A DNA stretch of 64,000 bases from Allobosea sp. TND4EK4 (GTDB lineage: Bacteria; Pseudomonadota; Alphaproteobacteria; Rhizobiales; Beijerinckiaceae). The position numbers and the translations under genes were made by a program. Of the stretch, positions 8,901-17,296 are shown in pieces. The notes under the pieces were generated by a model. That model did not search any database, had not been told where the DNA came from, and saw nothing but the letters and a program-made list of their open reading frames with translations. The stretch is taken from positions 186,001-250,000 of the forward strand of contig NZ_FTMO01000002.1 of assembly GCF_900156025.1 (NCBI RefSeq). Reading direction: 5' to 3'. Positions within the stretch are counted from its first letter, which is position 1; the number at the start of each line of letters is the position of its first letter.

Positions 8901-9524
8901 ATCGCCGGTCAGGAACGCTTTCGTGCGCAGCCGGCCGGCCTCGTCGATCTCGCCCGTCGTGACGCGCAGCGAGCTGCCCGCCACCTCGCCCTCGAAGCGC
9001 CAGGGGCCGGCGAAACTGCCTGCGGAAACCTCGGCTGCGACCGGCACGAGCGTCACCGGGGCCCGCCCGGCCTCGCGCCAGATCACGGAGGATCGGCTGA
9101 TCGTCAGACGGTCGAGGCTTGCCTGCGCCCCCAGCCCGGCGCCTGTGCGCCGCGGCAGCCGGACGGCGCCCTTCTCGTCGATCGACAGCGACAGGGTCGC
9201 CCCGTCGAGACGCGCTTCGGAAAAGCGGAACTCGCCGCGCGCCAGCGCCGCGAGCGCCAGTTCCACCCTCGCCGCCTCGACAGTCGCGAAGCTGTCCTTG
9301 CCTCCCGGAGAGCCGATGCGGACCTGTCCGAGCGCGATGCGCGGCGACGGCAGCAGCCGCAGCTGGATGTCTCCGCCGATCGTCGTCTCGACACCCAGCG
9401 CTTCGCTCAGCCTGGCTTCGAATTGCGGTCGATAGCCGCGCCAGTCGACGAAGCCCGGCCCGATCAGGGCCGCCAGCAGCGCCAGCACCAGAAGGCCGGC
9501 GAGGACTGTCAGACTCTCACGCAA
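5925..9524 (-). CDS. AsmA family protein
   Basis: A 1199-residue envelope protein of the AsmA superfamily, whose members are anchored in the inner membrane, extend through the periplasm as a long groove, and are implicated in lipid transport or outer-membrane biogenesis. One N-terminal membrane segment (about residues 5-25) is followed by the AsmA N-terminal pattern GPGFVDWRGYRPQFEARLSE, with repeated beta-rich units to about residue 1030. The C-terminus is unusual: a Glu/Arg/Ala-rich coiled coil (about 1040-1130) and then a proline-rich tail of some 65 residues. The start is TTG at 9524; an in-frame stop lies upstream and no ATG is available. Exact substrate unknown. Confidence 0.88.
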   Translation of the reverse strand: MRESLTVLAGLLVLALLAALIGPGFVDWRGYRPQFEARLSEALGVETTIGGDIQLRLLPSPRIALGQVRIGSPGGKDSFATVEAARVELALAALARGEFRFSEARLDGATLSLSIDEKGAVRLPRRTGAGLGAQASLDRLTISRSSVIWREAGRAPVTLVPVAAEVSAGSFAGPWRFEGEVAGSSLRVTTGEIDEAGRLRTKAFLTGDDMQFNFDGNVLLSREADTLGPEAEGAFALSPGGAVSLSGRLKGGSRQIDLYGLTLDIAGGAARLEGEGQYLPATGGGSLALRARRLDADALATALADRKGFERALNGLPGRIDFSLDLDQMIWRAEDFAALSLRGKLDEHGLDEATASLRVAGALVGASGRVDGEAVSGRVSVKAEDARRVALVLARNGLDPALADLVGGLGRIDADAAGRWGGGTLAFQRLLVAGSSGLRLEASGELTDGRLGARATVSGLDLNTLPPGTSLAGLVGRRDIALDLRLANARFRKAPPGSASLDLRREGAAWRLSRLSVDGFGGVSVTGAGALLAEGGEISGRVKAPRFETLAALAGPLLPAGASEVLSRAGDGLSRLDAGFRLTRAATGETSLAAEGTAAAGKLAIDGRLDRDGGWQRATLNFDLGDRRQAFAALGLPAPLRAGAGRLTLDLGGGRISGMLAGPGLSILVENGAERPQLTLQADSPAQLLPEGAARLLPDAVIDAHARLGLDGDAVRVDDLTVNLAGASAQGSLVLPREGRITGRLVLPSADLRILTTAALGQAVPTPGATWSTSRFGRAPELPELDIAVEAGTLTALDGVALQKARFALRSDADGLRVEEIAGGYGGGQVTGRLALRRDGGLAQLNGRLDLSGVDLAGPTRGALGGKASGRIELGGAGESPARLIAGLSGAGNLSLAGARLARFDPRAYERIIAGTGEDASESEASRLRDRLADALDRDSWALADVTLPFTLAAGILRLQPFAFERNGLKAEASGTVDLRALNADLRLGLKPLGPLPKGWPGDAPQIVIAWRGPLSDLKRESDVSALSNTVAARALAREIERVEAFEADARERALHARRLRAEREMHENERKLQEFLKAEEERRAAEQKRQEEAQRAEEQRRQAEQAKADAEARRRAEAEERARAAAEKAGAQAPAQAPPPAPQPPQAGPMVLPGAPRASSPEGAVQAPPSVPARPQGALGVQSLPIAPVPAPRSTPLN

Positions 9525-9567
9525 ATTCCGCTTTATGCCCCTGTCGTCGCGCCATCATGAAGTCATC

Positions 9568-9664
9568 CGTCATTGCGCGCAAAGCGAGGCAATCCCGGGG
9601 ACTGGGTCGAAGCGGTTGCCCAGTCTCCCTGGATTGCTTCCCCGCTTCGCTTCCCGCAATGACG
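9568..9664. repeat. palindromic intergenic repeat, GTCATTGCG family
   Basis: An imperfect inverted repeat about 97 bases long: the left arm begins CGTCATTGCG and contains GCAATCC; the right arm contains GGATTGCTTC and ends CGCAATGACG. It lies between the AsmA gene and the FAD-linked oxidase gene. A shorter related element with a TTGCGAG / CTCGCAA core is at 24092-24125. Such GTCATTGCGAG elements are common dispersed repeats in Hyphomicrobiales genomes. Confidence 0.8.
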
Positions 9665-9757
9665 GCTGCATGACCCGCGTGCCGCATGCGGCCCGCAAGT
9701 TTCGCCAAGATCGCCAGATTTCAGGCAAGCGCCCGCCAGGTGCAAGCCGCTATGGCG

Positions 9758-11191
9758 TCACATCACGACGATTTTGCCGGGGTTGAGGATGTTCTGCGGG
9801 TCGAGGGCGCGCTTGATCGTGCGCATCACCGCCATCGCCCCGGCGCCGTGCTCCAGCTCGAGATACTTGATCTTCTTCTGGCCGACGCCGTGCTCGCCGG
9901 TGCAGGTCCCGCCCATCGCCAGCGCCCGCTTGACCAGCCGGTCGATGAAGCCCTGCACCCGCGCCACCTCTTCCGGGTCGGAGAGGTCGAGCAGCGGCTG
10001 GGTGTGGAAATTCCCGTCGCCGACATGGCCGGCGATCGGCGCGATCAGCCCGCTCGCCTCGATGTCGCGCTTGGTTTCCTCGACGCAATCCGCCAGCTGC
10101 GAAATCGGCACGCAGACATCGGTCGCCAGCGTGTCGGCGCCCGGCCGCAGCGCCCGGCCGGCCCAATAGCCGTTGTGCCGCGCCTCCCACAGACGCGTGC
10201 GGTCCTCGGCCTTGGTCGCCCAGTCGAAGGGGCCGCCGCCATGGTCGGCCGCGATCTCGCCGAAGCGCTCGGACTGCTCCTTCACCCAGGCCTCGGTGCC
10301 GTGGAATTCGACGAACAGCATCGGCGTCTCCGGCAGGCCGAGCTTGGAATGCAGGTTGAAGCCCTTGATCATCACCTCGTCCAGCAGTTCGATCCGTGCC
10401 ACCGGAATGCCGGTCTGGATCGTCATGATCGCGGTGTCGCAGGCCGCCTTGATTGACGGGAACGGGCAGACTCCGGCGGCGATCGCCTCCGGGATGCCAT
10501 GCAGCTTCAGCGTCACCTCGGTGATGATGCCCAGCGTGCCTTCCGAGCCGACGAGGAGGCGGGTCAGGTCGTAGCCGGCCGAGGTCTTGCGCGCCCGCGT
10601 CGAGGTCTGGATGATCGAGCCGTCCGCCATCACCGCCTTCAGAGCCAGGACATTGTCCTTCATCGTGCCGTAGCGGACCGCATTGGTGCCCGAGGCGCGG
10701 GTTGCCGCCATGCCGCCGATCGAGGCGTCGGCGCCGGGATCGATCGGAAACATCAGCCCCTGGTCGCGCAGATGCTCGTTGAGCTCCTTGCGGGTCACGC
10801 CGGCCTCGACCACGACATCGAGGTCCTCCGCATGGACAGCGACGATCCGCTTCATCTGCGACATGTCGATGCACACGCCCCCATGGATGGCGTTGACGTG
10901 GCCTTCCAGCGAGGTGCCGGTGCCGAAGGCGATGACGGGAACGCCATGGGCGGCGCAGAGCTTCACGATTTCGGCCACTTCTTCCGTACTCTGCGGGAAG
11001 ACGACCGCATCCGGCGGCAGATTCGGAATCCAGGTGAGCGTGTGGCCATGTTGCTGGCGCACCGCGAGGCTGGTGACGAGCCGGTTGCCGAAGCGGGCGG
11101 CGAGCGCCTGCGTCACGGCCTCGATTGCCGCTTTCGGCGGGGGCATGACGGCGGCGGAGGGCTCGTGAAGCGACGCGGCGGGCAGGCTCAT
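9758..11191 (-). CDS. FAD-binding oxidase, D-lactate/glycolate dehydrogenase type
   Basis: A 477-residue flavoprotein of the FAD-binding type 4 / FAD-oxidase C-terminal family, which includes cytochrome-dependent D-lactate dehydrogenase, GlcD and D-2-hydroxyglutarate dehydrogenase. The FAD-binding half shows VIAFGTGTSLEGH (about residues 85-97), PGADASIGGMAATRASGTNAVRYG and LLVGSEGTLGIITEVTLKL; the C-terminal half ends with the GTCTGEHGVGQKK motif typical of the family. The ATG at 11191 (MSLPAASLHE) was chosen; two longer in-frame starts have no better ribosome site and add non-conserved sequence. It stands alone and is divergent from the thioesterase gene. D-lactate is the most likely substrate, from overall pattern only. 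Confidence 0.88.
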   Translation of the reverse strand: MSLPAASLHEPSAAVMPPPKAAIEAVTQALAARFGNRLVTSLAVRQQHGHTLTWIPNLPPDAVVFPQSTEEVAEIVKLCAAHGVPVIAFGTGTSLEGHVNAIHGGVCIDMSQMKRIVAVHAEDLDVVVEAGVTRKELNEHLRDQGLMFPIDPGADASIGGMAATRASGTNAVRYGTMKDNVLALKAVMADGSIIQTSTRARKTSAGYDLTRLLVGSEGTLGIITEVTLKLHGIPEAIAAGVCPFPSIKAACDTAIMTIQTGIPVARIELLDEVMIKGFNLHSKLGLPETPMLFVEFHGTEAWVKEQSERFGEIAADHGGGPFDWATKAEDRTRLWEARHNGYWAGRALRPGADTLATDVCVPISQLADCVEETKRDIEASGLIAPIAGHVGDGNFHTQPLLDLSDPEEVARVQGFIDRLVKRALAMGGTCTGEHGVGQKKIKYLELEHGAGAMAVMRTIKRALDPQNILNPGKIVVM

Positions 11192-11405
11192 GGCGAATGG
11201 ATCCGGTTGTAGAAGTCGAGTTTGGGACGTTGTCGTTTCGCTTCGGGTTACGCTGCGGCCACAGGTCCTGTCCATCGTATCGTCGAGGCGGAATGGACGG
11301 CTGACGGCGCAGCGATTTGGTGCATAGTAAAGCAAGGGATGCGGGAATGGGCAGTGGATTTTCAGCGGCCCGCCCTTGAGCCGAGCGAGTGACAGGGAGG
11401 CGATC

Positions 11406-11972
11406 ATGACGAGCGAGACACGCGCCCCGGCGCTCTTCTTTGCGCCCTTCGTCTCATCCGTGATGCGGGTCGAGCCGCAATGGATCGACTATAACGGCCA
11501 TCTCAACATGGCCTACTACCATGTGCTCTTCGACCGGGCGGTCGACGAGGTGTTCTCGCTGGTCGGGCTGTCCCGGGACTATGTCGAGACTCGCCATGCC
11601 TCGACCTTCACCGCCGAATGCCACATCCTCTACAAGCGTGAGCTGACAGAGGGCGACGCGGTGCGGGTGACCGCCCAGCTCATCGCCTTCGACGACAAGC
11701 GGCTGCACTACTATCTGGAGATGCGCCACGCCCATGAGGGCTGGCTCGCCGCCACCAGCGAGAACCTGTCGCTGCATGTCGACATGGTCCACCGCAAGGT
11801 CACGCCCTTCCCGCCGGACATCCTCGCCAACCTGGCCTTGATGAAGGCCGCCCACACGCGCATGTCCCTGCCCGCCACCATCGGCCGCATCATCGGCATG
11901 CCGGGCAAGTCCGCGATCGAGGTCGACGAGCGGGAGCTCGCTGAGGCCGACGACGGCGAGACACGGCACTAG
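11406..11972 (+). CDS. hotdog-fold acyl-CoA thioesterase family protein
   Basis: A 188-residue protein of the 4HBT-like hotdog family, expected to hydrolyse an acyl-CoA. The active-site region is clear at about residues 24-42: a DYNGHLNMAYYHVLFDRA stretch with the D-x-x-G-H-x-N pattern, followed by the strand TFTAECHILYKRELTEGDAV. A perfect ribosome-binding site (AGGGAGG) precedes the ATG at 11406, excluding a start ten residues upstream. The C-terminal 40 residues are an extension beyond the hotdog core. Some relatives sit in carnitine or betaine catabolic operons, but no such gene is adjacent, so the substrate is unknown. Confidence 0.85.
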   Translation: MTSETRAPALFFAPFVSSVMRVEPQWIDYNGHLNMAYYHVLFDRAVDEVFSLVGLSRDYVETRHASTFTAECHILYKRELTEGDAVRVTAQLIAFDDKRLHYYLEMRHAHEGWLAATSENLSLHVDMVHRKVTPFPPDILANLALMKAAHTRMSLPATIGRIIGMPGKSAIEVDERELAEADDGETRH

Positions 11973-12050
11973 CGGCAGTTACAGCCGTCCTTGTCGGGCT
12001 TGACCCCACCATCCCGACACGGATCAGGCTCTCGTCAGGAGAGATTCCAG

Positions 12051-12737
12051 TCAAGGCCGGGCATGGGCCTCCGCCCTTCGCACCACGACCTGCACCGCAT
12101 AGCCGCGAAACGGCGCCTCGGCCCGGCAGGTCGCGCCTGCCTCGCCCGCAAGCCGCCGCACCACCTGCGGCAGATCCTCCCGCGGCGTGACATGGAACAG
12201 TGCCAGCCAGCGCTGCAGGACCGCCTTGAAAGCCGGCGGCAACCCGGCCTGGTCGCCGAAATCGACGATGTGGAGCGAGCCGCCCGGCGAAAGCCGCGCG
12301 ATCGCCTGCGCCACCACCGCCTGCCAGGGCGGGATCATCGAGAGCGCGTAGGAGATCACGATGCGGTCGAAGCCCGGCCGCCCGAACAGGCCCTGCGGGT
12401 CGAAATCGGTGGCATCCGCCTGCGCGAGCCGGATGCGCCCATCGAGCCCGGCCCGCTTCACCGCGCCTCGCGCGGTGTCGAGCATGGCGCTCGACACGTC
12501 GAGGCCGAAGCAATCGCATTGCGGATAACGCCGGGCGATGCCGATGAGGTTGCGCCCCGTGCCGCAGCCGATCTCGAGGATCGCCGCGCCCGGCTGCGGC
12601 TCCAGCCCGGCGATCAGCTCGTCGCGCCCGAGCAGATAGAATTTCCGGCTGGCGTCGTAGATGTGGCGCTGGTGCCGGTAGATGCGGTCCATCAGGCCAG
12701 CGGCGGAGCCACTGCCGGCGGCCGGGGCGGCGCTCAC
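12051..12737 (-). CDS. btaB: betaine-lipid N-methyltransferase BtaB
   Basis: Second enzyme of diacylglyceryl-trimethylhomoserine (DGTS) synthesis: it methylates the amino group of diacylglycerylhomoserine three times using S-adenosylmethionine. The 228-residue protein has a class I methyltransferase core with motif I EIGCGTGRN at 55-63, an acidic residue after the second strand (FGLDVSS), and the post-I and motif II strands QADATDF and FDRIVISYALSMIPPW. The N-terminal MDRIYRHQRHIYDASRKFYLLGRDELI is characteristic of BtaB. The GTG start overlaps the btaA stop (GTGA), a coupled pair. Assignment rests on this pairing as much as on its own sequence. Confidence 0.9.
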   Translation of the reverse strand: MSAAPAAGSGSAAGLMDRIYRHQRHIYDASRKFYLLGRDELIAGLEPQPGAAILEIGCGTGRNLIGIARRYPQCDCFGLDVSSAMLDTARGAVKRAGLDGRIRLAQADATDFDPQGLFGRPGFDRIVISYALSMIPPWQAVVAQAIARLSPGGSLHIVDFGDQAGLPPAFKAVLQRWLALFHVTPREDLPQVVRRLAGEAGATCRAEAPFRGYAVQVVVRRAEAHARP

Positions 12738-13987
12738 GCGGCCGCCTCCGGCAGCACATAAAGGTGGAAGCCGCCATAGATCGCCGAGCGGTCCTGGCGG
12801 CAGAGCGCGCGGCTGCGCGCCTCCTCATAGCGCCACTGGTCGAGGATCGCCGCCGGCACGCGGCCGGGCAGGAGCCGCTCGTCCGCGGCCGTACGGAAGA
12901 TCACCCGGGCGCCCGGCTTGGCGGTGCGCGTGATCTGGGTCCACAGCGCGGTCAGTTCGGCGTCGTTCATCCAGTCCTGCGCGTCGAGCAGGACATAGGC
13001 GTCGCAGCTCTTGGCGGGCTGCTCCTCCAGATAGGTGGTCACGGAACCCTGACGATAGCCCACCGCACCGGCTCTCGCCTTCACCGCCTCGAAATGCCGC
13101 GGCTGGAGATAGGGCGGCAGCGCCGCATCCGGCCCCTGCGCATAGCGCCGGCCGAAGGCCTGCTGGGCGAAATAGTTGTCCGCGAGCGGAAAATCGCAGG
13201 CGAGGCGCTCCAGCCGCAGCCGCAGCGCGCCGAGCATGCCCTCGTCGCCATCGGCCGCCAGCGCCGCGTATTGCGCCGGCGGGATGCCGAGCCCGTAGAG
13301 CGAGGCCGGCTGGCGCACCAGCCAGCGCACCAGCTTGCGTTCGAACACGGGCGCGAGATGCCTCTCGTAAAGCGCACGCTGCTCGGCAAGGTCGCGCGCC
13401 GCCAGCATCGCCTTCGGGTTCGCGCCCAGCAGCCGCGCCAGCAGATGCCCGGTGCCGATGAAGCGGCCGAGAAGCCCGTAGCGGTAGAAGCCCTTGGCGA
13501 ACAGGCTGATCCGCCGCCGCCCGTTCAGCCCGCGCCCCTCCCAATAGCTTCGCGAAACGGCGTCGAGCTGCGGCGCGATCTCGCGGTCGTACACAGCAAC
13601 GTTCGACGCATCGTCCGCCCGACCGAAAAAGCGCAGGAAGTCGTCATGGCTGCCCATGCGCGCCAGCGCCGCGAGCTTGAGCCGCCCGAGGGCGATATGC
13701 GCGCCGTTGAGATCGACCGCGCTGATGCGGACCGGCGCCGCCGTGAGATAGGACAGGATATTGCAGGAGCCGGAGGCGATCGCGACGACATGGTCGTCGG
13801 CCTTCAGCGCCAGCGCGTCCATGTCGACGACCGGGTCCTCCCAGATCTGCGGATAGACCAGCCCCGAAAAGGCCCGGGTAAACAGCCATTCGAGCAGCCC
13901 CGCCTTGGAGAGGGGCTTGCTGCGCTGAACCGCCGTGCTCAAGCCGAGCGTCGTCGTCCGCCGAACCGTCCGTGCCGTCTGCGCCAC
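12734..13987 (-). CDS. btaA: S-adenosylmethionine:diacylglycerol 3-amino-3-carboxypropyltransferase BtaA
   Basis: First enzyme of betaine-lipid (DGTS) synthesis: it transfers the aminocarboxypropyl group of S-adenosylmethionine to diacylglycerol at the inner membrane. The 417-residue length and the DUF3419 pattern fit BtaA: LVYPQIWEDPVVDMDAL near residue 45, the SAM-binding VVAIASGSCNILSYL and VDLNGAHIALGRLKLAAL, and the C-terminal CDAYVLLDAQDWMND region. The start is GTG at 13987 with an ideal GGGAGGAGG ribosome site 6 bases upstream. btaB follows with overlap. A Pho-box-like direct repeat lies 47-63 bases upstream, consistent with induction under phosphate limitation as known in Sinorhizobium. 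Confidence 0.93.
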   Translation of the reverse strand: MAQTARTVRRTTTLGLSTAVQRSKPLSKAGLLEWLFTRAFSGLVYPQIWEDPVVDMDALALKADDHVVAIASGSCNILSYLTAAPVRISAVDLNGAHIALGRLKLAALARMGSHDDFLRFFGRADDASNVAVYDREIAPQLDAVSRSYWEGRGLNGRRRISLFAKGFYRYGLLGRFIGTGHLLARLLGANPKAMLAARDLAEQRALYERHLAPVFERKLVRWLVRQPASLYGLGIPPAQYAALAADGDEGMLGALRLRLERLACDFPLADNYFAQQAFGRRYAQGPDAALPPYLQPRHFEAVKARAGAVGYRQGSVTTYLEEQPAKSCDAYVLLDAQDWMNDAELTALWTQITRTAKPGARVIFRTAADERLLPGRVPAAILDQWRYEEARSRALCRQDRSAIYGGFHLYVLPEAAA

Positions 13988-14033
13988 TTTGGGCCTCCTC
14001 CCGTGAAGGTGGCGAGCCGCCTAGAGGATATGC

Positions 14034-14050
14034 GTGACGGTCCGGTGACG
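14034..14050 (-). promoter_or_regulatory. Pho-box-like 11-base direct repeat upstream of btaA
   Basis: Read toward btaA, two copies of CGTCAC occur exactly 11 bases apart (14045-14050 and 14034-14039). Eleven-base-spaced TGTCA-type repeats are the form of PhoB sites. The site lies about 47-63 bases upstream of the btaA GTG, leaving room for a -10 (TATCCT, near 14025-14030). Confidence 0.5.
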
Positions 14051-14201
14051 CGGGATCGAGCGACGGCGGGCGGGGTCCCGCCTTCGTGAACCGGAGCGGC
14101 AGCACCGGGGGCTGAAATCCGCGACCTGAATCGCCATATTCGCGCCAACGGAACGTTCGCGCCGGCCACACAGGGTGCGGCGACGTCGAAAGGAGATCGC
14201 A

Positions 14202-14642
14202 ATGGGCCTGTCCAGCATGTTCGGCGCCGAGACGAAGCGCGAGGAGACCTTCCCCTTCCAGCTGACCGACGCCGAGTGGCGAGCCCGCCTGACGCCGGAG
14301 CAGTACCGCATCCTGCGGGGCCACGGCACGGAGCGCGCCGGCTCCTGCGCCCTCAACTACGAGAAGCGCGCCGGCACCTTCGCCTGCGCCGGCTGCGGCC
14401 AGAAGCTGTTTAAGTCGGGCAAGAAATTCGAGAGCGGCACCGGCTGGCCGAGCTTCGACCAGCCGCTGGAAGGCTCCGTCGGAACAACCGAGGATTTCAG
14501 CTTCGGCATGCACCGCACCGAGGTGCATTGCTCCAATTGCGGCGGCCATCTCGGCCATGTCTTCCCGGACGGCCCGCCCCCAAGCGGCCTGCGCTACTGC
14601 ATCAATGGCGAAGCGATGGTCTTCGAGCCCGAACAGGGCTGA
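14202..14642 (+). CDS. msrB: peptide-methionine (R)-S-oxide reductase MsrB
   Basis: Reduces methionine-R-sulfoxide in proteins after oxidative damage. The 146-residue protein shows the whole MsrB signature: zinc cysteines C62, C65, C110 and C113 in two CxxC pairs, GTGWPSF (79-85), and the catalytic cysteine C133 in RYCINGEA near the C-terminus. A further cysteine, C49 in GSCAL, could serve in thiol recycling. No signal peptide, so cytoplasmic. The ATG at 14202 follows an AAAGGAGAT ribosome site, excluding the longer upstream frame. It is divergent from btaA. Confidence 0.96.
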   Translation: MGLSSMFGAETKREETFPFQLTDAEWRARLTPEQYRILRGHGTERAGSCALNYEKRAGTFACAGCGQKLFKSGKKFESGTGWPSFDQPLEGSVGTTEDFSFGMHRTEVHCSNCGGHLGHVFPDGPPPSGLRYCINGEAMVFEPEQG

Positions 14643-14780
14643 AAGGCGGCTCCGGCTTCCTGCTGAGTGCCGGGGCCGCGGCCTGCTTCATCCCATGGAA
14701 AATTCGCGGGCGGGGCGCAATCGCGCCCGCGACGACCTATATTGCCGTGAGAACGAATCACGCACGAGCAGCTTCGCCCC

Positions 14781-17177
14781 TTGTCCGATTATGAAACCAC
14801 CTCGGCTCCGATGCCCCGCCCCGGCGGCCTCGCCGCCCGCGCCGCGGCGCAGCCTGCCGCCGGTTATCTCAACGGGCTGAACCCGGAGCAGCGCCAGGCG
14901 GTCGAGGCGACGGACGGCCCGGTTCTGGTGCTGGCGGGCGCCGGCACGGGCAAGACCCGCGTGCTCACCACCCGCATCGGCCACCTGATCTCGACCAGCC
15001 GCGCCTACCCCTCGCAGATCCTCGCCGTGACCTTCACCAACAAGGCTGCGCGCGAGATGAAGGAGCGCGTCGCGCATCTCGTCGGCTCGGTCGCCGAAGG
15101 CATGCCCTGGCTCGGCACCTTCCACTCGATCTCGGCCAAGCTGCTGCGCCGCCACGCCGAGCTGCTCGACCTGCGCAGCGACTTCACCATCCTCGACACC
15201 GACGACCAGATCCGCCTGATGAAGCAGGTGATCCAGGCCGAGGGGCTGGACGAGAAGCGCTGGCCCGGCCGCATGCTGGCGGGTTTCATCGACTCGTGGA
15301 AGAATCGGGGGCTGGCCCCCAAGGACGTGCCGCCGGGCGAGGCCGCCGTCTTCGGCGGCGGCAAGGGCGGCAAGCTCTACGCCGCTTACCAGGAGCGGCT
15401 CAAGGCGCTCAACGCGGTCGATTTCGGCGATCTGCTGCTGCACTGCCTGACGCTCTTTCGCGAGCATCCGGACGTGCTCCAGACCTATCACGAGCGCTTC
15501 CGCTACATCCTCGTCGACGAGTACCAGGACACCAACACCGCCCAGTATCTCTGGCTGCGGCTGTTGGCGCAGGGCCGCCGCAACATCTGCTGCGTCGGCG
15601 ACGACGACCAGTCGATCTATGGCTGGCGCGGCGCCGAGGTCGATAACATCCTGCGCTTCGAGCACGATTTTCCGGGCGCGACCGTGATCCGGCTGGAGCG
15701 CAACTACCGCTCGACCGGCCACATCCTCGCCGCCGCCTCCAAGCTGATCGCGCGCAACGAAGGCCGGCTCGGCAAGACGCTGCGCACCGAGGGCGAGGCC
15801 GGCGAGAAGGTCACGATCACCGGCGCCTGGGACAGTCAGGAAGAGGCACGCCTGCTCTCCGACGAGATCGAGGCGATGCAGTCGAAGGGGCACGACCTCG
15901 GCGAGGTCGCTGTGCTGGTCCGCATCTCGGCACAGATGCGCGAGATCGAGGAGCGCTTCGTCCAGGCCGGCGTGCCCTATCGCGTCATCGGCGGCCCGCG
16001 CTTCTACGAGCGAGCCGAGATCCGCGACGCGCTGGCCTATCTGCGCTGCGTGGTTTCGCCCACCGACGACCTTGCCTTCGAGCGCATCGTCAACGTCCCC
16101 AAGCGCGGGCTCGGCGATGCGACGACCCAGCTCCTGCACAACCACGCCCGCGCCACCGGCTTCTCGCTGATGCAGTCGGCCCGCGCCGCCGTGGAAAGCG
16201 ACGAGCTGAAGCCCAAGGCGCGGACCTCCCTGCGCGAGCTGGTCGACGCCTTCGGCCGCTGGTCCGCCCGCGCCGAGCACATGCCGCAGGGCGAGCTCGC
16301 CGAGCTGGTGCTGGAGGAATCCGGCTACACAGAGATGTGGAAGAAGGACCGCTCGGCCGACGCCGCCGGGCGGCTGGAAAACCTGAAGGAGCTGGTGCGC
16401 TCCCTCGACGAATTCCCGGATCTGCCCGCCTTCCTCGAACACGTCTCGCTGGTGATGGACGTCGCCGACGGCGATGCCGAGCGCCGCGTCTCGATCATGA
16501 CCCTGCACGCCGCCAAGGGGCTGGAGTTCGACACGGTCTTCCTGCCCGGCTGGGAGGAAGGCCTGTTCCCCAACCAGCGCGCGCTCGACGAGAACGGCCG
16601 CGCCGGGCTGGAGGAAGAGCGCCGCCTCGCCCATGTCGGGCTGACCCGCGCGCGCAAGAAGCTGAAGCTCTATTTCGCCTCGAACCGCCGCATTCACGGC
16701 CTCTGGCAGACCAGCCTGCCCTCCCGCTTCATCGACGAACTGCCCGAGGAGCATGTCGAGGTCGAGCAGGCGCCCACCGCCTATGGCCAGGGCGGCTACG
16801 GCGCCTCGCGCTTCGAGCGCATGGAAAGCTTCGGCTCCAGATACAACACGCCGGGCTGGCAGCGCGCCCAGGAGAACCGCGCGAAGAGCGGCGGCAGCAG
16901 CGGCTTCTCCGAAAGCGGGCGCGGCTTCGGCTCGGGCGGCGGCTTCGGCCAGGGCAACTTTGGAACCGGCCAGCGCCAGCGCGGCGCCCTCCTGATCGAG
17001 GGCGAGCTGACGGCGAAATCGACCGGCGAATCCGCCTACGACACCGGCGCCCGCGTCTTCCACGTCAAGTTCGGCCCCGGCTCCGTCGCCAGCGTCGACG
17101 GCAACAAGCTGACGGTGGATTTCGACAAGGCCGGCCGGAAGATGGTTCTGGACAGTTTCGTGCAGAAGGCGGGGTAA
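14781..17177 (+). CDS. uvrD: UvrD/PcrA-type ATP-dependent DNA helicase
   Basis: Superfamily 1A 3'-5' DNA helicase for nucleotide excision and mismatch repair. At 798 residues it is slightly longer than E. coli UvrD. Motifs in order: Q motif LNPEQRQAV (33-41), Walker A AGAGTGKTR (52-60), motif Ia VTFTNKAAREM, DEXX box LVDEYQDTN, motif III DDDQSIYGWRGA, motif IV RLERNYRST, motif V TLHAAKGLEFDTVF and motif VI GLTRARKKL. A Gly/Ser-rich linker (about 690-735) precedes a Tudor-like C-terminal domain (ARVFHVKFGPGSVASVDGNK) that in PcrA/UvrD contacts RNA polymerase. Start is uncertain: TTG at 14781 or ATG at 14811; neither has a strong ribosome site. A clear terminator follows. Confidence 0.93.
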   Translation: MSDYETTSAPMPRPGGLAARAAAQPAAGYLNGLNPEQRQAVEATDGPVLVLAGAGTGKTRVLTTRIGHLISTSRAYPSQILAVTFTNKAAREMKERVAHLVGSVAEGMPWLGTFHSISAKLLRRHAELLDLRSDFTILDTDDQIRLMKQVIQAEGLDEKRWPGRMLAGFIDSWKNRGLAPKDVPPGEAAVFGGGKGGKLYAAYQERLKALNAVDFGDLLLHCLTLFREHPDVLQTYHERFRYILVDEYQDTNTAQYLWLRLLAQGRRNICCVGDDDQSIYGWRGAEVDNILRFEHDFPGATVIRLERNYRSTGHILAAASKLIARNEGRLGKTLRTEGEAGEKVTITGAWDSQEEARLLSDEIEAMQSKGHDLGEVAVLVRISAQMREIEERFVQAGVPYRVIGGPRFYERAEIRDALAYLRCVVSPTDDLAFERIVNVPKRGLGDATTQLLHNHARATGFSLMQSARAAVESDELKPKARTSLRELVDAFGRWSARAEHMPQGELAELVLEESGYTEMWKKDRSADAAGRLENLKELVRSLDEFPDLPAFLEHVSLVMDVADGDAERRVSIMTLHAAKGLEFDTVFLPGWEEGLFPNQRALDENGRAGLEEERRLAHVGLTRARKKLKLYFASNRRIHGLWQTSLPSRFIDELPEEHVEVEQAPTAYGQGGYGASRFERMESFGSRYNTPGWQRAQENRAKSGGSSGFSESGRGFGSGGGFGQGNFGTGQRQRGALLIEGELTAKSTGESAYDTGARVFHVKFGPGSVASVDGNKLTVDFDKAGRKMVLDSFVQKAG

Positions 17178-17193
17178 GTGCGACTGCTTCGTC

Positions 17194-17229
17194 AACCCCT
17201 CTCACTACCCTGCGTAAGAGGGGGTTTTT
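17194..17229 (+). terminator. rho-independent terminator after uvrD
   Basis: Arms AACCCCTCT (17194-17202) and AGAGGGGTT-type sequence (17217-17226, with one extra G) form a GC-rich hairpin ending in a run of five T, starting 16 bases after the helicase stop codon. Confidence 0.85.
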
Positions 17230-17296
17230 AGCAATAATATCAATCATTTAAGTTGATTTCTGTGGACCAATACCTCGGCTTTAGCGACGATTTGCT

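Noticed and set aside
7141..9435. A 764-codon plus-strand frame opposite the AsmA gene
   Set aside because: It is a Ser/Arg/Pro-rich shadow of AsmA codons; no motifs, no ribosome site, and AsmA itself has family features.
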